A DNA stretch of 64,000 nt from Streptomyces sp. STR69 (GTDB taxonomy: Bacteria > Actinomycetota > Actinomycetes > Streptomycetales > Streptomycetaceae), in assembly GCF_024519455.1 (NCBI RefSeq), contig NZ_JALJRY010000003.1:164853-228852 (forward strand), in the 5' to 3' direction. The notes below the pieces were generated by a model. The model was not told the DNA's origin and searched no databases. It saw nothing but the letters and a program-made list of their open reading frames with translations. How positions within the stretch are numbered: the first letter of the stretch is position 1; the number at the start of each line of letters is the position of its first letter. The position numbers and the translations under genes were made by a program. Positions 34,692 through 46,400 of this stretch are shown piece by piece.

Positions 34692-36262
34692 GCGGGTGCG
34701 TTCCCGTGCTTGCGCGAGGGCAGTTCAGCGTGTTTCGTCCGCAGCATGGCGAAGGTGGCGACGAGCGTGGCGCGGGTCTCAGCCGGATCCACGACGTCGT
34801 CGACGAGGCCGCGTTCGGCCGCGTAGTAGGGGTGCATCAGCTCGGCCTTGTACTCCTTGATCTTCTGCGCGCGCACCGCGTCGGGGTCGTTGGCGGCGGC
34901 GATGTCCCGGCGGAAGATGACGTTCGCCGCGCCCTCCGCGCCCATCACGGCGATCTCGTTCGACGGCCAGGCGAGGGCCACGTCCGCGCCGATGGAGCGG
35001 GAGTCCATGACGATGTACGCGCCGCCGTACGCCTTGCGCACGATGAGGGAGACCCGGGGCACGGTCGCGTTGCAGTAGGCGTACAGGAGTTTCGCTCCGT
35101 GCCGGATGATCCCGCCGTGCTCCTGGTCCACGCCGGGCAGGAAGCCGGGGACGTCGACCAGGGTCAGGATCGGGATGTTGAACGCGTCGCACATCTGCAC
35201 GAAGCGGGCCGCCTTCTCGCTTGCGTGGATGTCGAGGACACCGGCCATGGCGCTCGGCTGGTTGGCGACGATGCCGGTGACATGGCCGTCCAGCCGGGCG
35301 AGCACGCACAGGACGTTGGTCGCCCAGGTGGGGTGCACCTCGAACGTCTCGCCGTCGTCGACGATCTCCTCGATGACGGTCCGCATGTCGTACGACAGTC
35401 CGGGGTCGGCCGGCACCAGGTCCGCCAGCCGCTCGGTGCTCCGGTCGAAGGGGTCGCCGGTGGCGACGTGCGGCGGTAGTTCGCGGTTGTTGGCGGGCAG
35501 CAGGGACAGCAGGTAGCGGACGTCCTCCAGGCAGGTCTCCTCGTCGTCGTAGGCGAGATGGCACACGCCCGAGACGGAGGCATGCACGTCGGCCCCGCCG
35601 AGCCCGTTCTGCGAGACCTGTTCGCCGGTGACGGCCTGGACGACGTCCGGTCCGGTGATGAACATCTGCGAGGTCTCGCGGACCATGAAGACGAAGTCGG
35701 TCAGGGCGGGGCTGTAGGCCGCGCCGCCCGCGCACGGGCCGAGCATCACGCTGATCTGCGGGATGACCCCGGAGTTGCGGGTGTTGCGCTGGAAGATCCC
35801 GCCGTAGCCGGCGAGCGCGGTCACGCCCTCCTGGATCCGGGCGCCGGCACCGTCGTTGAGCGACACCAGGGGTGCTCCGGCGGCCGCCGCGAGGTCCATC
35901 AACTTGTGGATCTTGGCCGCGTGGGCCTCGCCCAGTGCGCCGCCGAAGATGCGGAAGTCGTGCGCGTAGACAAAGACGGTACGGCCCTCGACCGTGCCCC
36001 AGCCGGTGACGACACCGTCCGTGTAGGGCTTCTTGGCCTCCATGCCGAAGCCGGTCGCCCGGTGCCGGCGCAGTGCCTCGATCTCCTGGAAGGACCCTTC
36101 GTCGAGCAGCAGCTCGATGCGTTCGCGCGCGGTCAGCTTGCCCTTGGCGTGCTGGCGTTCGGTGGCCGCGGGATCGCCGCCCTCGCGAGCACTGCGTTTG
36201 AGCCGCAGCAGCTCCTCCACGCTTCCTTCGGTGGTCGTCGCGGGCATCGCGGTCGTCGTCAT
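34688..36262 (-). CDS. Acyl-CoA (propionyl-CoA) carboxylase beta subunit
   Basis: 524 residues, full-length carboxyltransferase. Acyl-CoA site: LVSLNDGAGARIQEGVTALA. Biotin-side motifs: LVDVPGFLPGVDQEHGGIIR and SIGADVALAWPSNEIAVMGA. With a biotinylated alpha subunit, not encoded in this window, it makes methylmalonyl-CoA or another 2-carboxyacyl-CoA extender. The start overlaps the FAD monooxygenase stop (TGATG). The residue that sets acetyl versus propionyl preference (Asp/Ile about 420) cannot be assigned safely by eye. Confidence 0.92.
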   Translation of the reverse strand: MTTTAMPATTTEGSVEELLRLKRSAREGGDPAATERQHAKGKLTARERIELLLDEGSFQEIEALRRHRATGFGMEAKKPYTDGVVTGWGTVEGRTVFVYAHDFRIFGGALGEAHAAKIHKLMDLAAAAGAPLVSLNDGAGARIQEGVTALAGYGGIFQRNTRNSGVIPQISVMLGPCAGGAAYSPALTDFVFMVRETSQMFITGPDVVQAVTGEQVSQNGLGGADVHASVSGVCHLAYDDEETCLEDVRYLLSLLPANNRELPPHVATGDPFDRSTERLADLVPADPGLSYDMRTVIEEIVDDGETFEVHPTWATNVLCVLARLDGHVTGIVANQPSAMAGVLDIHASEKAARFVQMCDAFNIPILTLVDVPGFLPGVDQEHGGIIRHGAKLLYAYCNATVPRVSLIVRKAYGGAYIVMDSRSIGADVALAWPSNEIAVMGAEGAANVIFRRDIAAANDPDAVRAQKIKEYKAELMHPYYAAERGLVDDVVDPAETRATLVATFAMLRTKHAELPSRKHGNAPA

Positions 36263-37761
36263 CAGGTCTCACTCCTCTGTGGTACGGCGAGCCGGTCGAG
36301 CAGCTCCTCGACCTGGTCAAGTCCCGACGGTGTGGTGCCGCTCGCGGCCACATAGCCGTCGGGTCGCAGCAGCAGGAAGCCGGCACCGCGGCGCGGCAGG
36401 TGGTCGTGGGTGAGCACGCCGGAGCGGCGGGCCGCCAACGACCGGCCCCTGCGCACCAGTTCGCCGCCGGGCGGGCCCAGGGTCAGCAGCCGGAACACGG
36501 ACTGGACGTCGGTACCGGTGCGGGGCACCCAGTGGGGGGTGCGCGCGCCGGCCGGCGGAAGGTTCTTCAGCAGCAGCGCGGGGCCGCGGCCGGGCAGCCG
36601 CGAGGCCGAGCCGTCCGCGGACAGGGGCCCCGAGTAGCGAATCCGCCACCCCGCGAGCAGCGGCACGAACCAGCGGCGCAGCACGCCGGTGGCGTCGAGT
36701 CCGCGCCAGGACAGGTTGCGCACCCGGGCCGCAGTGGGTCCGAGTGTGAACATGCGGATCATCTGGTGGGTGGTGTGCACGATCTGCTCGGCGGCCTGGC
36801 GCCGTTCGCGTTCGTAGCTGTCGAGGATGCCGGGCGTGAGCCGTCCCTGGATGACCCCTGCGAGCTTCCACGCCAGGTTGTGCACGTCCTGGAGCCCCAG
36901 GTTGAGGCCCTGGCCGCCCACGGGCGAGTGGGTGTGGGCGGCGTCCCCGACGAGGAAGCAGCGGCCCCGGCGCAGCGGCAGCGCGATCCGCTCGGAGCTG
37001 GTGAAGGTGCGCAGCGCGTCCAGTTGCCCGACGCGCAGCCCGCCCGGACCCCGCTCGTCGAGCAGCGTCTGCACCAAATCGGGTGTCAGGGGCGTGTTCT
37101 CGGGGACCGCGGCGGCGATACGTACGTTGCCGTTGCGCATGGGCGCGAAGACGAGCGCGCCGGTACGGCCGAAGAAGTAGTGCACGTGCCCGGTCTCGTA
37201 GGAGCCGATGATGCTGCCCTCGGCGAGCAGGAAGGTCATCGGGAGGCGGTCGCCGGCGAACTGGATGCCGAGTTGCTCGCGGACCCGGCTGCGCACGCCG
37301 TCCGCCGCGATCAGCCAGTCGGCATGCACGGTCTCGGTGCCGGCCGGACCTCGCACCTCGGCGCTCACGCCTTCGGCGCGGGTGTCGACCCGGATGACCT
37401 CGGCGGAACGCTCGACCTTGCCGCCGAGTTCCTCCAAGCGCTGCTCCAGCAGGGCGTTGGTCTGCTCCTGGGGCAGCAGCAGGGGTTCGTTGACGGAGCC
37501 GAGGGCGACTTTCAGGCGTCGGCTGCCGGCGAGGTGGTAGCTCATGGTCCGCACCCGCAGGCCGCGGCTCTCCGCGGAGCCGAGCAGGCCGAGTCCGCGC
37601 AGCACGTCGAGGGCCGGCGGCCACAGCTGCAGGGCGCGCGTGCCCTTGAGGCGGTCCGCGGCCGCGTCCAGGATCCGGACCGGTACGCCCAGTCTGAGCA
37701 GCTCGCAGCCCGCTGCCAGGCCGACCGGCCCGGCGCCGACGATCAGCACCGGTGTTGTCAT
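36262..37761 (-). CDS. FAD-dependent aromatic-hydroxylase-type monooxygenase
   Basis: 499 residues from ATG 37761. Rossmann GxGxxG (VLIVGAGPVGLAAGCELLRL), DG motif (LIAADGVRSRVREQLG) and GD motif (FLVGDAAHTHSPVGGQGLNL), then the C-terminal thioredoxin-like tail seen in phenol- and tetracycline-type hydroxylases. It would use NAD(P)H and O2 to hydroxylate or do a Baeyer-Villiger-type step; no aromatic substrate is obvious in this pathway. It follows the second PKS gene by 37 bp with AAGGAG before the start. Confidence 0.9.
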   Translation of the reverse strand: MTTPVLIVGAGPVGLAAGCELLRLGVPVRILDAAADRLKGTRALQLWPPALDVLRGLGLLGSAESRGLRVRTMSYHLAGSRRLKVALGSVNEPLLLPQEQTNALLEQRLEELGGKVERSAEVIRVDTRAEGVSAEVRGPAGTETVHADWLIAADGVRSRVREQLGIQFAGDRLPMTFLLAEGSIIGSYETGHVHYFFGRTGALVFAPMRNGNVRIAAAVPENTPLTPDLVQTLLDERGPGGLRVGQLDALRTFTSSERIALPLRRGRCFLVGDAAHTHSPVGGQGLNLGLQDVHNLAWKLAGVIQGRLTPGILDSYERERRQAAEQIVHTTHQMIRMFTLGPTAARVRNLSWRGLDATGVLRRWFVPLLAGWRIRYSGPLSADGSASRLPGRGPALLLKNLPPAGARTPHWVPRTGTDVQSVFRLLTLGPPGGELVRRGRSLAARRSGVLTHDHLPRRGAGFLLLRPDGYVAASGTTPSGLDQVEELLDRLAVPQRSET

Positions 37762-37798
37762 GGTGGGTTGCTCCTTGTTCGGCTTGGCCTGGGTGAGT

Positions 37799-40700
37799 TC
37801 AGGCCTGGGTGAGGGCGGTGGAGAGCCAGCGGTCGACGGAACGCGCGGTGTCCTCCACGCGGTCCTGGATGACGTCGAAGTGATCGCCGGGCACGTCGAC
37901 GGACCAGTGGGCGTACGGCCAGTCGGCCCGCCACGGGGTCTCGGCCGACAGCCCCGGCACCGGTGCGGAGGCCCGCACGAACAGCGTCGCGGTCCGGGAG
38001 CGCTGCGGTACGGCGTCGCCGAGGACGCGCAGGTAGGCGCCCATGGCGGTGAGCCGGGTGTCGTCCAGCAGGATGAACTCGGCGGTCCGCTCGGACATGC
38101 CCCGCAGCAGCGCGGTCCCGGCCGCGTTCGCGAGGGCCTCGGGGCCGCCGGCGTCGATGAGGACGAGCCCGTCGGGGTGTCGCAGGTCGTGGGTCTCCAG
38201 ATGGCGGGCGACGACGTGGGCCAGCAGCCCGCCCGAGGAATGGCCGACGAGGGCGTAGGGCCGGCCGGCCGCCTGCTCGCGTACGGCGACGGCGGCGGCC
38301 TCGACCAGCGCGTCGAGGTTCGCGGGCACCCGTTCCCCGGCCCGGAAGCCGGGCAGCGAGAAGGCGACGACGTCCCGGGTTCCTGCGAACTGCGCTGCGA
38401 ACCGGGCGTATTGGTGCGGGCCGGAGCTTGCGAGGACGGACGGAAAGCACAGCAGGACCGGCTGCCGGTCGTCCCGCCGGGTGTCCTCGGCGAGCAGGAC
38501 CGGCTCGGGCAGGTCGGCCCGGTCGGGTTGGGTGAAAGCGGGGCGGGAGCGGGAGAGTTCGAGCAGCCTGGCGGTGAACTCGGGGGTACGGCCGCTGCGT
38601 TGGGCCTCAGCGAAGTGGGAGAAGAGGGGGGTGAAGGGATCGTCGTCGGGGGTGGCCGGCGACCGGTCGGCACCGGTGGTTCCCGCGCCGGTGGTTCCCG
38701 CACCGCCCGTTCCCGCGCCGACACGGAAGCCCGCCTCCGGCAGGGTGCCCGAGGCGACGGCGGCGCTCGTCAGACGCGCCGTGACGTGGTCGGCCAGGGC
38801 CTCGGGCGTGCGCAGTTCGAAGATCGTACGGGCCGTGATGTCCGGTACGCCGGTGGCGAGCAGGCGGTTGCGCAGTTCGAGGGTGGTGACGGAGTCCATG
38901 CCCTGCTCGAGGAATCCGCGCCGGGTCGACACCGCAGCCGGGTCGACTCCCAGGACCGCCGCGACGGCCCCCCTGACCGCGTCGAGCACCTGCGGCCGGG
39001 CGTCCGCCGGCGTACGCCCGGCGAGTCCGCTCAGCCCGGTTCCCGAGGCCGACGGGCCCTCGCTCACGGCCGTGGCACGCACCAGCCGCCGGACCTCGGG
39101 CACCTCCGACAGCAGCGGCGCGGGCCGGCCCGTCGCCAGCCTGCCCAGCAGCCGCTCCCAGTCGACGTCCGCGACGACCGCGAGACGGTCACCGCGCTCC
39201 AGAGCACCGGCGAGCGCAGCGACCGCGGCCGGAGCGGGCAGGGCGGGCGTACCGCGGTCACGCAGCCTGCGCAGACGGTCGGCCGCGGTACCCGGGTCGG
39301 TTCCCGAGACGACCTCGTCCTCCCACAGGCCCCACCCGATGGCGGTGACCGGCAGCCCCAGGCCGGCCCGCTGGGCGGCCAGGGCGTCGAGATGGGCGGC
39401 GGCCGCGGCGTACGAGCCGAGGCCCAGTCCCGCGCTGAACCGGGCGGCGATCGAGGAGAACAGCACGAACGCCGTCAGCTCCCGGTCCGCGGTCAGCTCG
39501 TGCAGATGCCAGGCACCGGTGACCCGTTCGCGTACGGCACGGTCGAGATGCTCGGGGGTGAGCGAACCGAGGGTCGCCTCCTCGCGCGTGCCGACGGTGT
39601 GCACGACCGCGGTGAGCGGCGCGTCGGCGGGAACCGTGTCGAGAACGGCCGCCACGGCGGCCCGGTCGGCAAGGTCGCAGGAGACGAGGGTGACGTCCGC
39701 ACCCGCGGCACGGAGCCCGTCGACGAGCGCGGAGGCTTCCTCGGTGCCGATGGTCTCGGGCCCTGTCGTCAGGATCAGATGCCCGGCTCCGGCGTCGGCC
39801 AGCGAACGGGCCACACGCGCGCCCAGCGGTTCGGTTCCGCCGGTGATCAGCACGGTTCCGTGCGGGCACCAGGGGGTCACCCGGGCGGTGTTGCGGACGG
39901 GGGCGGGCAGCAGCCGGCGCGCGAGCGGCCCGTTCGCCCGCACCGCCACCTGGTTCTCGTTCCGGTGCTCACCGAGGCCACCGAGCGTCGCCGCCCAGTG
40001 GGACAGTACGCGGTCGTCGAGGTCGGCCGGCAGGTCCACCAGGCCGCCCCAGTACGGCAGTTCCAGTTCGGCGGACTGACCGAGGCCCCACACCTGCCCC
40101 TGGGCGGGGGCGGTGACCGGGTCCCCGTCCCCGGTGGCGACAGCACCGCGGGTGACCGCCCACAGCGGCACGGTCACCTCCATGTCGGCCAGCGCCTGCG
40201 CCAGCACGAGGGTGCCGAGAGCCGGTCTGCCGCCGGCGGGGTCGGCGCCGTAACGGGCGGGCAGCAGCGACAGGACACCGGACAGATCCGGTACGCCTGC
40301 GACCTCCGTGCCGATACGACGGGCCAGCGCGGTCCGTTCGACGCCCGCCTCGTCCACGGGCAGGGCCACGGCGCGGGCACCGTGCCGCTCGAGCATCCGT
40401 GCCGCGGCGGACGCGAGTTCCTCCTGGTCCGGGCCCGCGACGACGAACCAGCTTCCGCTGAGCCCGGGGACCGCGGGCCCGGGCAGCGGACGCCAGCCGT
40501 CGAGGTAGCGCCAGGACGCCTGCCAGGTGTGCTCGGTGCGCCTGCGGTGCCAGTCGGTGAGGGCGGGCAGTACGGCGGCGACGGCGTCACGGTCGTCGGC
40601 GCCCACGACCTTGGCGAGAACCTCCGCATCACCGGCCGCCACGGCCTGCCAGAACGGTTCGTCGGAGGTGTCGGGCTGCTGGACCGTGGCCGGCGCGGCC

Positions 40701-43453
40701 CAGTAGTGGGTGTGTTGGAAGGGGTAGGTGGGCAGGTCGACGGGGTGTGCGTAGCGTCCGGTGAAGGCCTGCCTCCAGTCGACCCCAACACCCTTGACCC
40801 ACAGCGTCGCCAGCGAAGTCAAAAAGCGCTCCCGGCCGCCCTCCTTGCGCCGCAACGACCCCGCCACCACAACATCCACCCCGCCGTCCTCGGCGGTCTC
40901 CGCCACCGACGCGACCAGCACCGGATGCGCACTGGACTCCACAAACACCCGGAACCCGTCCCCCAGCAGGGCCCTGACAGCAGGCTCGAACAACACCGGA
41001 CGCCGACAGTTCTCGAACCAGTACCCCGCATCCAACTCCGAACCGTCCAACACCCCACCGGTCACCGTCGAATACAACGGAACCCGCCCCCGCCGCGGCC
41101 GCACAAACGCCAGCAGCTCGCCCAACCGCCCCCGCAACGCCTCCACCTGAGGACTGTGCGAAGCAACCGTCGCCGCAATCACCCGCGCCCGCACCCCCTC
41201 ACCCGACAGAACCGCCACCAACTCCTCCAACGGCCCCACCGCACCCGCCACCGTCACCTGCGCCGGACCATTCACCCCCGCCACCCACAACCGGCCCGCA
41301 AACCCCGCCTCAATCCGGGCTTCGACATCAACACGCGACAACGCCACCGACGCCACCGCACCCCGCCCCACCAACTCCTCCGCGAACACCTGCGAACGCA
41401 CCACCACCAACCGCGCCGCATCCTCCACACTCAACGCACCCGCCACACACGCCGCCGCAATCTCCCCCTGCGAATGACCCACCACCGCATCCGGAACCAC
41501 CCCGAACGACACCCACAACTCCGCCAGCGCGACATGCACCGCGAACAACACCGGCTGCACCACCTCGATCCGCTCCAACGACGCGGCACCCTCCACCCCC
41601 CGCAGCACGTCCTCCACCCGCCACGACACAAACCGCTCCACCACACCCGCCACCACACCCAGCCGCGCAGCAAACACCGGCGAGGAATCCAACAACTCCA
41701 CCGCCATCCCCACCCACTGCGACCCCTGACCCGGAAACACAAACACCCGCCTACCGACCACACCGGCTTCACCAGCCACCACACCCGCAACCCCACCACC
41801 CCGCACCAACCCCTCCACACCAGCAAGGAGTTCAGCCCGCCCCGTGCCCACCACCACCGCACGCTGCTCGAACACAGAACGGGTGGTGACCAGCGACAGC
41901 CCCAGGTCGTCGAAGGACAGTTCCGGATGCGACTCGGCGTGCGCCAGCAGCCGCGCCGCCTGATCCCGCAACGCCGTGGAGGTCTTGGCGGACAGGACCA
42001 GGGGCAGCGGGGTCGGCTCGGCGGCCTTGGATTCCCCGGCGGGAACGGCTTCGGTGGGCTCGGCGGCAGGAGCTTGTTCCAGGATGACGTGGGCGTTCGT
42101 ACCGCTCATGCCGAAGGAGGAGACACCGGCCCGGCGCGGACGGCCGGTCTCGGGCCAGGGCTGCTCCTCGGTGAGAAGGGCGAGGGACCCCGATGTCCAG
42201 TCGACGTAGGTCGAGGGCTTGTCCACGTGCAGCGTGCGCGGCAGCACTCCGTGGCGCATCGCCATGACCATCTTGACGATGCCGGCGATGCCTGCGGCGG
42301 CGAGGGTGTGGCCGATATTGGACTTCGCCGAGCCGAGCCACAGCGGCCGGTCGGCCGGTCGGTCCTGTCCGTACGTCGCCAGCAGCGCACCCGCCTCGAT
42401 CGGATCACCGAGCTTCGTGCCGGTGCCGTGCGCCTCGACCACATCCACGTCGGCCGTGGTCAGCCCCGCCGATGCCAGTGCCGCGCGGATGACCTTCTGC
42501 TGGGAACGGCCGTTGGGGGCCGTGAGACCGTTGCTGGCACCGTCCTGGTTGATCGCGCTGCCCCGGACCACCGCGAGGACACGGTGCCCGTTGCGGCGAG
42601 CCTCCGACAACCGCTCGACGACGAGGACACCAACCCCTTCCGCGAAACCGGTGCCGTCGGCCGCGTCCGCGAAGGGCTTGCAGCGGCCGTCAGGAGCGAG
42701 GCCGCGCTGCCGGCTGAAGTCCACGAACCCGGACGGTGTGGCCATCACCGTGACCGCGCCGACCAGGGCGAGCGTGCACTCGCCCTGGCGCAGCGCCTGG
42801 GCGGCCAGGTGCAGGGCGGTCAGCGACGACGAGCAGGCGGTGTCCACGGTGACGGCCGGACCCTCGAAGCCGAAGGTATAGGCCACCCGGCCCGACAGGA
42901 CGCTGGTGGCGGTGCCGGTCATCCGGTACGCCTCGGTGCCCTCCGGGGGTTGGGTGAGCATCAGCTGGTAGTCGTCGCTGACGCAGCCGGCATAGACACC
43001 GGTCCGGCTGCCGCGCAGCGTCGCGGCGTCGATGCCGGCGCTCTCGACGGCCTCCCAGGATGCCTCCAGGAACAGCCGCTGCTGCGGGTCCATGGCCAGC
43101 GCCTCACGCGGGTTGATGCCGAAGAAGCCGGCGTCGAAGCCGGCGGCGTCGTAGAGGAATCCGCCCTCCTTCGCGTAGGAGGTGCCGGTGCGCTCCGGGT
43201 CGGGGTCGTACAGGCCCTCTAGGTCCCAGCCGCGGTCGGAGGGGAAGCCGGATATGGCGTCCCGGCCGGCGGCCACCAGGTCCCAGAGGTCCTCCGGCGT
43301 GCGGACCCCGCCCGGGAAACGGCAGCTCATGCCGACGATCGCCAGGGGCTCGGTGCGCCGGTCGTCCGCGTCCTTGAGCCGGCGCCGTGTCTCCTGGAGC
43401 TCGACCGTCACCCGTTTCAGGTAGTCACGGAGCTTCGTGTCCTGATCAGTCAT
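37799..43453 (-). CDS. Type I polyketide synthase, KS-AT-KR-ACP-TE
   Basis: 1884 residues from ATG 43453 (AGGAAG RBS); GTG 43471, overlapping the upstream stop, is the alternative. A docking coil (about 1-35) leads to KS with Cys207 (DTACSSSL), EAHGTGT and KSNIGHT. AT has GHSQGE (Ser661) and the specificity box VASH (763-766), a methylmalonyl-type YASH variant that may suit larger alkylmalonyl units. KR keeps the NADPH loop (TGGTEPLG) but lacks the catalytic Lys (Arg1310) and Asn (Ala1352). ACP has [11 protein letters not shown] terminal TE has GHSSGG and a late GDHFDVI. No DH or ER. It performs the single elongation and releases the chain. Confidence 0.95.
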   Translation of the reverse strand: MTDQDTKLRDYLKRVTVELQETRRRLKDADDRRTEPLAIVGMSCRFPGGVRTPEDLWDLVAAGRDAISGFPSDRGWDLEGLYDPDPERTGTSYAKEGGFLYDAAGFDAGFFGINPREALAMDPQQRLFLEASWEAVESAGIDAATLRGSRTGVYAGCVSDDYQLMLTQPPEGTEAYRMTGTATSVLSGRVAYTFGFEGPAVTVDTACSSSLTALHLAAQALRQGECTLALVGAVTVMATPSGFVDFSRQRGLAPDGRCKPFADAADGTGFAEGVGVLVVERLSEARRNGHRVLAVVRGSAINQDGASNGLTAPNGRSQQKVIRAALASAGLTTADVDVVEAHGTGTKLGDPIEAGALLATYGQDRPADRPLWLGSAKSNIGHTLAAAGIAGIVKMVMAMRHGVLPRTLHVDKPSTYVDWTSGSLALLTEEQPWPETGRPRRAGVSSFGMSGTNAHVILEQAPAAEPTEAVPAGESKAAEPTPLPLVLSAKTSTALRDQAARLLAHAESHPELSFDDLGLSLVTTRSVFEQRAVVVGTGRAELLAGVEGLVRGGGVAGVVAGEAGVVGRRVFVFPGQGSQWVGMAVELLDSSPVFAARLGVVAGVVERFVSWRVEDVLRGVEGAASLERIEVVQPVLFAVHVALAELWVSFGVVPDAVVGHSQGEIAAACVAGALSVEDAARLVVVRSQVFAEELVGRGAVASVALSRVDVEARIEAGFAGRLWVAGVNGPAQVTVAGAVGPLEELVAVLSGEGVRARVIAATVASHSPQVEALRGRLGELLAFVRPRRGRVPLYSTVTGGVLDGSELDAGYWFENCRRPVLFEPAVRALLGDGFRVFVESSAHPVLVASVAETAEDGGVDVVVAGSLRRKEGGRERFLTSLATLWVKGVGVDWRQAFTGRYAHPVDLPTYPFQHTHYWAAPATVQQPDTSDEPFWQAVAAGDAEVLAKVVGADDRDAVAAVLPALTDWHRRRTEHTWQASWRYLDGWRPLPGPAVPGLSGSWFVVAGPDQEELASAAARMLERHGARAVALPVDEAGVERTALARRIGTEVAGVPDLSGVLSLLPARYGADPAGGRPALGTLVLAQALADMEVTVPLWAVTRGAVATGDGDPVTAPAQGQVWGLGQSAELELPYWGGLVDLPADLDDRVLSHWAATLGGLGEHRNENQVAVRANGPLARRLLPAPVRNTARVTPWCPHGTVLITGGTEPLGARVARSLADAGAGHLILTTGPETIGTEEASALVDGLRAAGADVTLVSCDLADRAAVAAVLDTVPADAPLTAVVHTVGTREEATLGSLTPEHLDRAVRERVTGAWHLHELTADRELTAFVLFSSIAARFSAGLGLGSYAAAAAHLDALAAQRAGLGLPVTAIGWGLWEDEVVSGTDPGTAADRLRRLRDRGTPALPAPAAVAALAGALERGDRLAVVADVDWERLLGRLATGRPAPLLSEVPEVRRLVRATAVSEGPSASGTGLSGLAGRTPADARPQVLDAVRGAVAAVLGVDPAAVSTRRGFLEQGMDSVTTLELRNRLLATGVPDITARTIFELRTPEALADHVTARLTSAAVASGTLPEAGFRVGAGTGGAGTTGAGTTGADRSPATPDDDPFTPLFSHFAEAQRSGRTPEFTARLLELSRSRPAFTQPDRADLPEPVLLAEDTRRDDRQPVLLCFPSVLASSGPHQYARFAAQFAGTRDVVAFSLPGFRAGERVPANLDALVEAAAVAVREQAAGRPYALVGHSSGGLLAHVVARHLETHDLRHPDGLVLIDAGGPEALANAAGTALLRGMSERTAEFILLDDTRLTAMGAYLRVLGDAVPQRSRTATLFVRASAPVPGLSAETPWRADWPYAHWSVDVPGDHFDVIQDRVEDTARSVDRWLSTALTQA

Positions 43454-43467
43454 GGTTGGCTTCCTTG

Positions 43468-46400
43468 TCACGAGGTGGTGCCGAGCTCGTTGTCGATGAA
43501 TGCGAAGAGTTCGTCGTCGGTCGTCAGGCCCTCGAGGTCCGTCAGGCCGGCGGGGTCTGCCAGGCCGGCGGGGTCTGCCAGGCCGGCGGGGTCTGCCAGG
43601 CCGGCGGGAACCGTGACACCGGCGGGGTCCGTCAGGCGGTCGCCGGGGCGGGCGGCCTGCGTCGCGGCCACCTCGCGCAGGAGGGACTCCAGCCGCTCGA
43701 CGATCCGTTCGCGGGCGGTGGCGTCCTCCGCCGCCGCCAGCAGTCCGGCGGCGAGGCCGTCGAGGTCGGACTCGGCCCTCGCGGCACCGGCCGTCACGAC
43801 CGACGGGACGCGCGAGGCCAGGAAGGTGGCGATCGCCTGCGGTGTCGGGTGGTCGAACGCCAGGGTCGCGGGCGGCTCTTGGCCCGTGACCTCACCGAGC
43901 CGATTGCGCAGGGTGACCGCGGCCATGGAGTCGAAGCCCAGGTCCTTCAGGGACTTCTCCGGATCGACCTGCGCGGGGTGGCCGTAGCCGAGGACGGCGG
44001 CGATCTCGGCCTGGACGATGTCCCGCAGGTACTCCACCCGCTCGGACTCCGGGAGCCCGGCGAGGACTTCGGCCGGTGAGAGGACGCCATCGGCCGCCGT
44101 AGCGGCCTCCGGCTCCCGTCGAACGGGGGTCACGGACACAGCGGGCGCAAGGGCCGCCGGGTCTGCCTCCAGCCAGTAACGGCTGCGTTGGAAGGCGTAG
44201 GTGGGCAGATCCACCGGACGGGCGCCGGAACGGACCAGCAGGCTACGCCAGTCGGCCGCAGCGTCCCGCGTCCACAGCTCGGCGAACGCGGTCAGCAGTG
44301 TCCGAGCCTCGGACCGTTCGCGCCGCTGCGCGGCACTGAGCAGCACCCGCGTGCCGGCTTCCGTGAGGGTGTCGCGGGCCATGGCCGTGAGCACGGCGTC
44401 CGGACCGATCTCCAGATACGTGGAGACACCCAGGGCGTTCAACTCACCGATACCGTCCGCGAATCGGACGGCCTCCCGGACATGACGCACCCAGTACTCA
44501 GCCGAAGTGATCTCCTCCACGGCCGCCGTGCGACCGGTCAGATTGGAGACCACCGGAACCGACGGCGCCGCATACGACAACTCCTCCGCGACCCGCCGGA
44601 ACTCCGCCAGCATCGGCTCCATCCGAGGCGAATGAAAAGCATGCGAAACCCGCAACCGCTTCGTCTTACGCCCCTGCGCCCGCCAGTACGCGGCCACCTC
44701 CAGCACCGCATCCTCATCCCCGGCAACCACCGTGGACACCGGCCCGTTCAACGCCGCCACCGACACCCCGTCCACCAGCGTCGCCAGCACCTCCGCCTCC
44801 GACGCCTGCACCGACACCATCGCCCCCCCCGCCGGCAAGCCCTGCATCAACCGGCCCCGCGCCGCCACCAAACGGCACGCATCCGCCAGCGACCACACCC
44901 CCGCAACATGCGCCGCAGCCAGCTCACCCACCGAATGACCGGCCACATAATCCGGCCGCACCCCCCAGCTCTCCCACAACCGCGCCAACGCCACCTCGAA
45001 CGCGAACAACGCACACTGCGTAAACCACGTCCGATCCAGCAACCCACCCACATCGTCACAGAACATGACGTCCTTCAGCGGACGCTCCAGATACCCGTCC
45101 AACTCCCCACACACCGCATCCAACGCAGCCGCGAACACCGGAAAAACGGCATACAACTCCCGCCCCATACCAACCCGCTGACTCCCCTGACCCGTGAACA
45201 AGAACGCCGTCCCACCCGCCCCGACCACCCCCGTCGCAGCGAAAGCACTGGACCTGCCCTGAGCAACCGCGTCGAGAGCCACACGAAGCTCGTCATGGTC
45301 GGCGGCCAGAAGGACCGTGCGGTGTGCGAACTGGGTGCGGGTGACCGCGAGCGAGTGCGCCACGTCCACGAGCGGCATCCCGGGCCGGTCGGCGAGATGG
45401 TCGCGCAGGTGGGCCGCCTGGTCCCGCAAAGCGCGCTCGGTCCGTCCCGACAGCGCGAACGGCAGGACGGAACCCGGGCTGTCCAGCCCGGCGGGCGCGG
45501 ATGCCGGCTCAGACTGCCAACGGGACAGGATGAGGTGGCAGTTGGTGCCCGTCATGCCGAAGGAGCTGACACCGGCGAGCACTTCGCCGTCGGGCAGGGG
45601 CAGCAGCTCGGTGTTGACGGTGAGGTTCAGCTCGTCGAGCGGAATGTCGGGGTGAGGTGTACGGAAGTTGAGGCTCGGCACGAGGGTGCCCTCGCGCAGG
45701 CACAGCAGGGCCTTGACGAGTCCGGCGACTCCGGCCGCGCCTTCCAGGTGGCCGATGTTGGTCTTCACCGATCCGACCGCCAGCGGGCTTCCGGCGCGAC
45801 GGGAGCGGCCGAGGACCTCGCCCAGGGCGGCTGCCTCGACGGGGTCGCCGACGCGGGTCCCGGTGCCGTGGAGCTCGACGAACCGCACGTCGGCGGGGTC
45901 GACACCCGTGCGGTCGTAGGCGCGGCGCAGCAGGTCCTGCTGGGCCTCGGCGCTGGGTGCGGTGAGGGTGGTGCCGCCGCCGTCGTTGTTGACGGCGCCG
46001 CCGCGGATGACGCCGTGGACGACGTCGCCGTCCTCGAGGGCCTGGCTGAGCAGTTTCAGGGCGACGATGCCGGCGCCTTCTCCGCGGACGTAGCCGTCGG
46101 CGCGCTCGTCGAAGGTGAAGGCCCGGCCCTGCGGGGAAAGGGCGCCGAACTTCTCGGCGACGGTGAAGCTTTCCGGGGTGAGGTTGAGGCTGACCCCGCC
46201 GGCCAGGACGAACTCGGCGTCGCCGCGTACGAGTTGTTCGCAGGCCAGCTGGACGGCGACGAGGGACGACGACTGTGCGGTGTCGACCACGAGAGAGGGG
46301 CCCCGCAGGCCCAGGGTGTAGGAGACGCGGTTGGCGATCGCGCCACGGCTGACCCCGGTGATCGTGGAGTGGGTGGCGGCGTCGGCGCCGCGTTCGTGGG

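Noticed and set aside
37544..43222. 1892-codon rightward open frame
   Set aside because: It is antisense to the PKS gene; its His/Pro/Arg-rich translation is the normal shadow of high-GC leftward coding.
43543..43614. CRISPR-like short repeats
   Set aside because: Units are directly adjacent without spacers and lie in frame in a PKS gene, so this is a coding tandem repeat. No CRISPR array or cas gene was found in the window.
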